DNA from: an uncultured Fidelibacterota bacterium
GTDB taxonomy: Bacteria > Fidelibacterota > Marinisomatia > Marinisomatales > UBA1611
Direction of reading: 5' to 3'
Length of the DNA: 11,572 nt
Assembly: GCA_937893835.1 (NCBI GenBank)
Contig: CALCSS010000133.1
Location: forward strand, 1-11,572
Part shown: positions 1 to 5,889 of the stretch, one piece after another
How the letters are laid out: every line of letters begins with the position of its first letter
How positions within the stretch are numbered: position 1 is the stretch's first letter
Notes under the pieces: model-generated
The model's database searches: none
Seen by the model: only the letters and a program-made list of their open reading frames with translations
What the model was told of the DNA's origin: nothing
Position numbers and translations under genes: made by a program

Positions 1-333
1 AAGATAGTGATCGTAGAACAAGAATACCTTCAGGGTATCGTTCTCGGCCACATAGACACGTTTTATGCCTTCAGTGAGGTTGTCCCTCACTTTCTCATCT
101 TGTATGTCTGGTGGTATATAGCTTACCTCGTGGAAGCCAGGTAGGACTGGCACAGGTGCTTTGAGTGGATGATTGCCTACGTAGTACCCATCAATGAAAA
201 ATGGGACATTCATACTGTCGGTCTTGATCTCAATGAAACCATATTCCTCGAGTTCTTCATTGTCCTGGGCCAATATTGGACCCAGTGATAGAAGGATCAC
301 AAGAATGGTCATAATGCTTCTTTCCATGGTCAT
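1..333 (-). CDS. Secreted protein with PEGA-like domain, partial (C-terminus outside window)
   Basis: The frame is open from an ATG at 333 down to the first base of the window, giving 111 codons with no stop, so the C-terminus is missing. The product begins with a typical signal peptide: a short N-region with Arg5, a hydrophobic core (ILVILLSLGPILA) and a likely cleavage site after an Ala near residue 22. Residues about 35-77 follow the PEGA pattern: a strand (GFIEIKTDS), then VPFFIDGYYVG, a Pro-Leu pair, and PGFHEVSY, which matches the 'PG.H.v' end of PEGA repeats. PEGA domains are surface or envelope beta-modules of mostly structural role, so no enzymatic function can be proposed. Starts at 327 and 312 are possible, but 312 would lose the positive N-region. 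The gene is divergent from the TPR lipoprotein gene and shares a 56-base spacer with it. Confidence 0.72.
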   Translation of the reverse strand, partial: MTMERSIMTILVILLSLGPILAQDNEELEEYGFIEIKTDSMNVPFFIDGYYVGNHPLKAPVPVLPGFHEVSYIPPDIQDEKVRDNLTEGIKRVYVAENDTLKVFLFYDHYL

Positions 334-342
334 CAAATTATT

Positions 343-376
343 TTTGACTTCACCTTAAATCAAATAAGTAAATTTC
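343..376 (+). promoter_or_regulatory. Candidate promoter of Bacteroidota type for the rightward gene run
   Basis: The 56-base spacer between the divergent genes (334-389) is AT-rich. It contains TTTG at 343-346, then 22 bases, then TAAATTTC at 369-376. The Bacteroidota consensus is TTTG, 17-23 bases, then TAnnTTTG, so there is one mismatch. The start codon lies 13 bases beyond the second box. A sigma70-like reading is also possible: TTGACT at 344-349 with TAAGTA at 365-370 (spacer 15) or TAAATT at 369-374 (spacer 19), both with non-optimal spacing. This is the only appreciable non-coding gap upstream of the rightward genes, so a promoter is expected here on context. Confidence 0.35.
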
Positions 377-389
377 TACTAATAATACC

Positions 390-2138
390 ATGTCTTTAGT
401 GTCAAAAACCTATATTATCTTTACTATTACCGTTCTTTTTACCGGCTGCGCCTATTTCAATACATTTTATAATGCCCAGCAATATTATGAGGAAGCTGAA
501 AAATTAAGATTGGAGAAGGATGGTCAATCAATTCCAATCACTGCAATGGATAAATATGGAAAGACCATCGTTAAATGCAAGAAAGTGATCGATGATTTTT
601 CAGAGTCCAGGTATGTCAATGATGCACGACTGCTCATGGCCAAATCAAGGTACTACAGGTCTGATTATGATCTTGCCATCGATGATCTGAACGTGGTTAT
701 GGGTGAAGGTTCAAAAAAGATGGCAGAAGAGGCTAGATATTGGCGTGCACTATGTAAATGGAAAAAAGGTAGTGAGAGTGCCGGCCTTAATGAGCTTAAT
801 AACCTTTTAGAAGAAACAACCACAAAAAATATTAAGGCAAAGTGTTATCTTTCTTTGGCAGAGATCGCAAAGGAGTCAAAGGACATAGACCTTGCCTTGT
901 CAAATTTGCAAAAAGCAGCCAAACTGACTGTGAATAGAAATGAAAAGGGTGTGATATATGGTAGATTATCTGAGATGGCCTTCAACAGGCAGGACTATGA
1001 TATGGCAACTGAAGGATACAACAATGTCATATCATATTCTCTATCAAAAGATAAGATAGAAAGCTCACACTTGCAGATCTTGAAGATATTGAGAATACAA
1101 AAGAATTACAGAGCCGCACAGAAGAAGATCAAGGCCATGTTGTTGGATGAGAAGTTCACAAGAATTTCAGGTGAACTTGAATTGGAACTGGTACAACTTT
1201 ATCGAGCGCAGGGTGATATGTCTGATATCGAGCCACGCCTTGAATCCATCGTGAACGACTATCAGAGAACCTCTGTCTCAGCCGAGGCATATTTTCAATT
1301 GGGACAGATATATACATCAGACAAATGGGACCTTATAAAAGCAAAGGAATACTTTAATATGGTATCAAAGGAGTCAAGTCGTTCACTCTTTTCCCCAATG
1401 GCGAAGAATTATGCTAATGCCATAGATGAATACCAAGAAGCCAATAGGGATCTTCATATACATGAGACCATGAATAAATCTGAATTGAATCCAGGTGAAC
1501 CGGTCGAGCCAATTGATTCTACGCGGTCATTTGTATCAAGTAAGGTTAGACCTGATAGGACGGAGCCAGAACTCTATTACCAACTTGCAGATCTTGAGGC
1601 CTTTACATTTAATCGATTACAAGAATCAATAATCTACCTAGAAAAGGTCATAAACGACTACCCTGAGACGACCTTCAGATCAAAGTCCATGTTTGCGTTG
1701 GTCTTTGTATATGAATCATTGAATGATTCGATTTTATCATTGAATGCAAAGAATGATATCTTGAGTGCTTTCCCAGAGTCTGAGTATGCGGCCTATTTAA
1801 ATGATGATAGTACAAAGTACGTTCCCAAAGGCCAAAAGAAGATTTTCATGCAGGCAGAGTCACAGTTGATGTACGATAAGGATAATGCGATTGATCTCTT
1901 TAAATCTGCAATAGCAATGAACAATGCTGGCGAATACTCAGCCTCTGCCGCCTACGCCATAGGTTATTATTATGATCAAGAGGCTGTGGTCGATAGTGCG
2001 CTTAAATATTACACATGGATCAAAGAGAATCACCCAAGATCTGAACAATCTATTCAGGCCAATTCAAGAATGATGTCCATCAATCTAGCTCTTTCTACGA
2101 TCGAGGCCGATACTACTGAATCCGTCATTCAGGATTAA
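390..2138 (+). CDS. TPR-repeat outer-envelope lipoprotein
   Basis: The 582-residue product starts with a lipoprotein signal: Lys6, a hydrophobic stretch, and a lipobox LFTGC with the acylated Cys at residue 20. It is probably anchored in the outer membrane facing the periplasm. Immediately after the Cys comes a distinctive aromatic motif (AYFNTFYNA) leading into a helix (QQYYEEAEKLR). The rest is almost entirely helical with tetratricopeptide-like repeats over about residues 60-350 and again about 390-560, separated by a Pro/Ser/Thr-rich linker. Repeat ends such as 'KVINDYPET' and 'SAFPESEYA' are typical of BamD- or YbgF-type envelope TPRs. I know AYFNTFYNA-type starts only as an impression from FCB-group hypothetical proteins. 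By analogy it may scaffold envelope assembly or secretion, but no partner is visible. Phe at lipobox position -3 is less usual. No clear Shine-Dalgarno precedes the ATG. Confidence 0.85.
   Translation: MSLVSKTYIIFTITVLFTGCAYFNTFYNAQQYYEEAEKLRLEKDGQSIPITAMDKYGKTIVKCKKVIDDFSESRYVNDARLLMAKSRYYRSDYDLAIDDLNVVMGEGSKKMAEEARYWRALCKWKKGSESAGLNELNNLLEETTTKNIKAKCYLSLAEIAKESKDIDLALSNLQKAAKLTVNRNEKGVIYGRLSEMAFNRQDYDMATEGYNNVISYSLSKDKIESSHLQILKILRIQKNYRAAQKKIKAMLLDEKFTRISGELELELVQLYRAQGDMSDIEPRLESIVNDYQRTSVSAEAYFQLGQIYTSDKWDLIKAKEYFNMVSKESSRSLFSPMAKNYANAIDEYQEANRDLHIHETMNKSELNPGEPVEPIDSTRSFVSSKVRPDRTEPELYYQLADLEAFTFNRLQESIIYLEKVINDYPETTFRSKSMFALVFVYESLNDSILSLNAKNDILSAFPESEYAAYLNDDSTKYVPKGQKKIFMQAESQLMYDKDNAIDLFKSAIAMNNAGEYSASAAYAIGYYYDQEAVVDSALKYYTWIKENHPRSEQSIQANSRMMSINLALSTIEADTTESVIQD
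2131..2134 (+). promoter_or_regulatory. Ribosome binding site supporting a TTG start
   Basis: AGGA lies six bases upstream of the TTG at 2141 and just before the TAA stop (2136-2138) of the TPR gene. No in-frame ATG occurs until about 80 codons later, inside the conserved fold, so this site decides the TTG start. The arrangement also suggests translational coupling with the upstream gene. Confidence 0.55.
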
Positions 2139-2140
2139 AA

Positions 2141-3217
2141 TTGCGAGTTAAAATATTTTCCATCCTCTATCGATCAATTCGATCTATTATAACCAATGTC
2201 ATTTACCTCTATCAAAGGATCTTCTTTTTACCAAAGGACCTAGAACCTGCAGTGAAATTTGGTGATAAGGCGCTAGGGCACTTTTCATTGTTAAGAGGGC
2301 TTTTCTATGAATTCCCCCTGCCTGTTGCATATTCTTTGGACATTCATGGTCTTATTTTTCGCTCACCTTTGATAGGAGCATCCTTTAAGTCAGATAAGAT
2401 GGCCTTGGACACTTGGCTACATATGGGACTAGGTGGATTGATCTTCAAAACGATCATGAGAGATGTCCGTGAAGGAAATCCAAGACCTCGGTTGCAGGAT
2501 GTGGCATTGGATGGAGACCGTGGTCTGGTGAATGCCTTAGGTCTACCAGGGGAAGGTATTGAGGATTTCATAGGGTATTTACCTCGATCAGGCCTATGGT
2601 CGCATGGTCGTCCTTTAGGTATAAGCATCGGAGGTGACCATATTGAAGATTATATATATTCAATAAGATCGATAGAATCTGTATTGAGTGATGAACGGTC
2701 CAATTATTTCTATGAATTGAATATCAGTTGTCCAAACACTGAGAATGGACTGACAATTGGTGACGATCCTGAGAAACTGAATGACCTATTGTCAAACATA
2801 AGAGAGGATATATCAAAGGTCATATCGGTTAAGATCTCCCCAGACACATCAAATAAGATCTTGAATGAGATAGGCGAAGTATGTTCATCGCATCAATGGA
2901 TGATCATCAATACAGGAAATACTCAATTCAGGACCAGAGAAGAATTGGGTTTATCAAAAATTAATTTTTCAATAAATGGCGGTGGTCTTTCTGGGCCAGC
3001 GCTCTTTACAAGGACATTGGAAATGGTCAAGGCCTTGTCCGGCCTCGATATTCCTATCATGGCAACTGGTGGTGTCTCTAACCTCAGCCATGTCAATGCA
3101 CTGCAAAATGCAGGAGCATCACTTTTTGGCATGGCCACCAGCCTGGTCTTGGATCCCTATTGTGTGCCAAGAATAAACAGACAGTTAAAAGAAAATGTTT
3201 ACGATCGTACTAATTGA
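2141..3217 (+). CDS. pyrD: Dihydroorotate dehydrogenase-like flavoprotein with class 1-like active site and N-terminal extension
   Basis: This 358-residue FMN-dependent TIM-barrel protein would oxidise dihydroorotate to orotate in pyrimidine synthesis. Recognisable elements are GNPRPR at 112-117, VNALGLPG at 130-137, NISCPNT at 194-200, VKISPD at 230-235, INTGNT at 256-261, GGLSG at 281-285 and the phosphate-binding ATGGV at 308-312. Cys197 sits where class 1 enzymes have their catalytic Cys, whereas class 2 enzymes have Ser. Lys103 in the FKT segment matches the class 1A active-site Lys. Yet about 65 N-terminal residues with basic and hydrophobic stretches precede the barrel, as in membrane-bound class 2 enzymes. 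The usual Asn after GLP is Gly here, and the N-terminal substrate loop (IGASFKSDK) is unusual, so substrate identity is not certain. The TTG start is supported by AGGA at 2131. The 3' end overlaps trmL by 23 bases. Confidence 0.78.
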   Translation: MRVKIFSILYRSIRSIITNVIYLYQRIFFLPKDLEPAVKFGDKALGHFSLLRGLFYEFPLPVAYSLDIHGLIFRSPLIGASFKSDKMALDTWLHMGLGGLIFKTIMRDVREGNPRPRLQDVALDGDRGLVNALGLPGEGIEDFIGYLPRSGLWSHGRPLGISIGGDHIEDYIYSIRSIESVLSDERSNYFYELNISCPNTENGLTIGDDPEKLNDLLSNIREDISKVISVKISPDTSNKILNEIGEVCSSHQWMIINTGNTQFRTREELGLSKINFSINGGGLSGPALFTRTLEMVKALSGLDIPIMATGGVSNLSHVNALQNAGASLFGMATSLVLDPYCVPRINRQLKENVYDRTN

Positions 3218-3656
3218 ACCACAAATACCACCCAATACCGGGTCTACCGGTAGACTATGTGGAGCAACAAATACTCGGCTACATGTTGTAGGTAAATTAG
3301 GATTTGAGCTTTCAGATCGAACACTTAAGCGAGCAGGATTGGATTATTGGGACCATATAGATTGGGAATATTTTCCAGACACAGAACAATATCTGGAGAA
3401 GATGATAAATGAACATTCCTACCATCTATTGACAACCAAGTCAAACACTCCCTATACATCAAAAGAATTCAACAAAGATGATTTCATCGTCTTTGGAAGT
3501 GAGACCAAGGGGATAGACGAAACTTTCTTAAGGTCTCATTGGGAAAATACTTGTACTATTCCTATGGAAAATCCAAACATTAGGAGTCTTAACTTGGCAA
3601 CCAGTGTCGGCATCGTTCTATATGAGGCCTTAAGGCAGAACCCCCATGATCAATGA
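3195..3656 (+). CDS. trmL: tRNA (cytidine/uridine-34-2'-O)-methyltransferase TrmL
   Basis: This 153-residue SPOUT-class methyltransferase is of normal length for TrmL, which methylates the wobble ribose of certain tRNA-Leu species using S-adenosylmethionine. The three SPOUT motifs are present: motif 1, IPPNTGSTGRLC (11-22), with the conserved Asn14, Gly16 and Arg20; motif 2, FGSETKGID (100-108); and motif 3, IPMENPNIRSLNLATSVGI (122-140), which forms the trefoil knot. The TrmL-specific segment RAGLDYWDH (46-54) separates it from longer rRNA or TrmH-type relatives. E. coli TrmL has Asn where Ser17 stands here. The gene starts 23 bases inside the end of the DHODH-like gene and overlaps the next gene by 11 bases, so it is almost certainly co-transcribed. 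There is no obvious link in function to its neighbours. Confidence 0.92.
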   Translation: MFTIVLIEPQIPPNTGSTGRLCGATNTRLHVVGKLGFELSDRTLKRAGLDYWDHIDWEYFPDTEQYLEKMINEHSYHLLTTKSNTPYTSKEFNKDDFIVFGSETKGIDETFLRSHWENTCTIPMENPNIRSLNLATSVGIVLYEALRQNPHDQ

Positions 3657-4152
3657 TCAATTTCTATTAAAAACACTATGCATTCTCTTGTTTCTACTAT
3701 TTGGATGTAGTAGCTCACCTAGGTATGGAACTGGATCATCACCTAAAAAGACAAGAAGTAAAGTACGAAACACAAGTACGGGGTCAAAAAAGAACGGTGA
3801 CTCAAAGGTCAAACATCGGAAGGTCATGAAAGGTGTAAGCTCATTTTATGCTGAGGATTTTCATGGAAAACTTACAGCAAACGGAGAGGTCTATGATATG
3901 TATGGCGTGACAGCGGCCCATAAGACCTTGCCGTTGAACACCGTATGCCGGGTCACAAATCTTTCAAATAATTTATCATTAATACTCAGGATCAATGACA
4001 GAGGGCCATATGTCAAGGGCCGAATCCTTGATTGCTCATATGGAGCTGCAAAGAAGCTAGATTTTCTTAATGAGGGCACGACAGAGGTCAAGGTCGAGGT
4101 CATCGAATGGGGGGATGGAAAATACATGCAACATCGATCAACGCCCAAATGA
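3646..4152 (+). CDS. rlpA: RlpA-type septal lytic transglycosylase lipoprotein (double-psi beta-barrel)
   Basis: This 168-residue lipoprotein has a hydrophobic signal and lipobox LLFGC with Cys at 21, then a basic Ser/Lys/Thr linker (22-62), then a double-psi beta-barrel (about 63-160). RlpA cleaves glycan strands lacking stem peptides and helps separate daughter cells. The family residues are all visible: Glu81 in TANGE, Asp84, His92 in TAAHK and Asp118 in INDRGP. Their spacing (3, 11 and 37 residues after the Glu) equals that of the active-site residues I recall for Pseudomonas aeruginosa RlpA (E120, D123, H131, D157), so it is probably active. There is no C-terminal SPOR domain, so septal targeting by denuded glycan binding is not encoded in this protein. 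The start ATG lies 11 bases inside trmL. A second ATG at 3653 is in a frame that stops after five codons. Confidence 0.9.
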   Translation: MINDQFLLKTLCILLFLLFGCSSSPRYGTGSSPKKTRSKVRNTSTGSKKNGDSKVKHRKVMKGVSSFYAEDFHGKLTANGEVYDMYGVTAAHKTLPLNTVCRVTNLSNNLSLILRINDRGPYVKGRILDCSYGAAKKLDFLNEGTTEVKVEVIEWGDGKYMQHRSTPK

Positions 4153-5039
4153 AGAAATATTATTTGATCGTGAATCCTGCTGGTGGCACCAAGAAGGGAT
4201 TGGATATTCTTGAAAAGGTCAAGCCAATATTTCAAAAACATCAGGTAGAGATCACCATACTCCACACTGAGTATGCAGGTCATGCAAGACAGCTTGCAAA
4301 GGAATTGGATCTCGCAGGGTATGATGGCCTATGTGCTATTGGCGGTGATGGGACGATGTTTGAAATGGTCAATGGAATGTTAAAAAGAGATGATGGCAAG
4401 ACCTTTCCATTGGGTCTTATAACCGGTGGCACTGGTAACGCTTTCATGCATGACCTGGATTGTTTGGACCCCATCGAGGCTGCCTCTAGGATAGTAAAAG
4501 GTCATTTACGTCCTGTTGATATAGCCAAGGTAGAAGCGCAAGATGTAATATATTATTCATTTAATATCGTAGGCTGGGGTCTTGTGGCAGATGCAGGGCA
4601 TCTGGCTGAGAGTTTGCGTTGGCTAGGTGGTATTAGGTATGATGTTGCGTCAATACTAGAGGTTATCAAGGGTAGGAAACGCATCGCAAGATTATTGATA
4701 GAGGACGAGGAGGCAATAGAGGAAGACTTTATTTTCATTGTGGCCTGTAACACCATTCACACAGGAAAGGCAATGAGGATCGCACCTCACTCAAAATTTG
4801 ATGATGGTAAGATCGACCTAGTCATAGTTCGTAGATGTTCTAGGATACAACTATTGAAATTATTTCCTAAATTATTTACTGGCGAACATATCAAAAGTCC
4901 TTTGGTTGAATACAGACAAGTGAAGGGATACTCAATCATTCCAAAGGAGGATAGCGCTCTGATCCTGGATGGCGAGCTGACAGGAAGCACACCAGTGAAT
5001 GTCAGCATAGAACCAAAGAGGATCAATGTTCTTGTCTAA
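4149..5039 (+). CDS. Diacylglycerol/sphingosine kinase family lipid kinase
   Basis: I place the start at the ATG overlapping the RlpA stop as ATGA (4149-4152), giving 296 residues. An upstream in-frame ATG at 4107 would add 14 residues before the conserved N-terminal strand and seems less likely. The order is that of the DagK/LCB5/YegS fold: YYLIVNPAGG (4-13), the nucleotide-binding IGGDGT (64-69), EMVNGML, GGTGNAF (93-99), then a beta-sandwich with NTIHTGKAMRIAP (201-213), DDGKIDLVIV (218-227) and the catalytic-loop region LDGE (273-276). The enzyme should phosphorylate a lipid hydroxyl with ATP. Substrates in this superfamily include diacylglycerol, sphingoid bases and undecaprenol, and motifs cannot settle which applies. 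GGTGNA and the MLKR segment resemble eukaryotic sphingosine kinases. Its position before cdsA fits recycling of diacylglycerol to phosphatidate, the CdsA substrate. Confidence 0.88.
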   Translation: MKKYYLIVNPAGGTKKGLDILEKVKPIFQKHQVEITILHTEYAGHARQLAKELDLAGYDGLCAIGGDGTMFEMVNGMLKRDDGKTFPLGLITGGTGNAFMHDLDCLDPIEAASRIVKGHLRPVDIAKVEAQDVIYYSFNIVGWGLVADAGHLAESLRWLGGIRYDVASILEVIKGRKRIARLLIEDEEAIEEDFIFIVACNTIHTGKAMRIAPHSKFDDGKIDLVIVRRCSRIQLLKLFPKLFTGEHIKSPLVEYRQVKGYSIIPKEDSALILDGELTGSTPVNVSIEPKRINVLV

Positions 5040-5045
5040 AAAGAA

Positions 5046-5050
5046 AAGGA
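5046..5050 (+). promoter_or_regulatory. cdsA: Ribosome binding site of cdsA
   Basis: AAGGA lies ten bases before the ATG at 5061, inside the 21-base gap after the lipid kinase gene. It favours 5061 over the adjacent in-frame ATG at 5064. It is one of the few recognisable Shine-Dalgarno sequences in the window. Confidence 0.45.
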
Positions 5051-5060
5051 ATCTAAGCCC

Positions 5061-5876
5061 ATGATGAAAGGTCGAAATACTATCAATGCGATCGGCGTAC
5101 CACTGTGGATATTTCTCATATGGAAGGGGGGACTCTACTATAGCATCTTTATGTTGATGTGTACTGTGATCGCCCTTGGAGAATTTTATAGATTAATGGA
5201 GAAGAAGGGAGCCCAACCACTGCGATGGATGGGCATGGCATCCACAGTATTCATCGCAGACTATTACTACGTGCAGCCCCTCATAACTGCACATCAGTTG
5301 CTCGGTGGTGTTATTATGATCATCATCCTTACCAGCATATGGGAATTGTTCTCAATGAGAGAGAATCCAGGGCAGAATATCTCAGCAACATTGGCAGGTA
5401 TATTATTTGTATCCGTACTACTTGGTACGGCAATTGATATTAGGCAATTTGATCATCTGATGAACACTCAATTGACCTTGGCATTGACCCTTGCAGTGTG
5501 GATATGTGATACTGCAGCATTCATATTTGGAACTCTATTCGGAAAGAAAAAGATATTTCCAAGTGTCAGTCCTAATAAATCATGGGCTGGATCAATAAGC
5601 GGTCTTATAGCAGCACAGGTCGTGATCTTGACATTTCATCACCAAGGATGGCTAGGTGATTATTTTTCATTGAATGACGCGATCGTGTTTGGATTGATTT
5701 CAGGATTATTTGGACAATTGGGTGATTTTACTGAATCTTTGCTCAAAAGAGATGCAGGTGTAAAGGACAGTGGTACATTGTTGGCAGGTCATGGAGGAGT
5801 ATTGGACCGCTTTGACTCATTGATATTCGCCATGCCTTTAGCTTATCTTTACATCCATTTTTTAATGCATATTTGA
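5061..5876 (+). CDS. cdsA: Phosphatidate cytidylyltransferase (CDP-diacylglycerol synthase)
   Basis: This integral membrane enzyme of 271 residues, a normal length, converts phosphatidate and CTP to CDP-diacylglycerol, the precursor of the major bacterial phospholipids. About eight hydrophobic segments are visible. Conserved parts are Asp150 in WICDTAAF, a GKKKIFPSVSP stretch (161-171), and the family signature near the C-terminus: Gly221-Asp222, Ser226, Lys229-Arg230, Lys235-Asp236, then GHGG (243-246), Asp249-Arg250 and Asp252. The usual 'SPKKTWEG' element reads SPNKSWAG, with Ala in place of Glu, and the Pro before GHGG is Ala. Both changes are modest, and the metal-binding acidic residues remain. 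The gene follows the lipid kinase after 21 bases and precedes the ASKHA gene by 13 bases. Confidence 0.93.
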   Translation: MMKGRNTINAIGVPLWIFLIWKGGLYYSIFMLMCTVIALGEFYRLMEKKGAQPLRWMGMASTVFIADYYYVQPLITAHQLLGGVIMIIILTSIWELFSMRENPGQNISATLAGILFVSVLLGTAIDIRQFDHLMNTQLTLALTLAVWICDTAAFIFGTLFGKKKIFPSVSPNKSWAGSISGLIAAQVVILTFHHQGWLGDYFSLNDAIVFGLISGLFGQLGDFTESLLKRDAGVKDSGTLLAGHGGVLDRFDSLIFAMPLAYLYIHFLMHI

Positions 5877-5889
5877 TCTATAATTCCAT

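Noticed and set aside
3646..3659. Tandem ATGATCA repeat at the trmL/rlpA junction
   Set aside because: Only two copies. It gives two ATGs, of which just the first opens the RlpA frame. It is most simply chance in an overlapping gene junction.
4084..4101. Short AGGTCA/AGGTCG repeats near the end of rlpA
   Set aside because: They encode an alternating Glu-Val-Lys-Val-Glu-Val strand expected in the double-psi barrel, so codon use explains them.
4107..4148. Upstream in-frame ATG for the lipid kinase
   Set aside because: It would add 14 residues before the conserved first strand and deepen the overlap with rlpA. The ATGA junction at 4149 fits the family start better.
3891..4283. 130-codon open frame on the minus strand opposite rlpA and the lipid kinase
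   Set aside because: Both sense genes are clear from family motifs, and the antisense frame shows no domain or conserved pattern.
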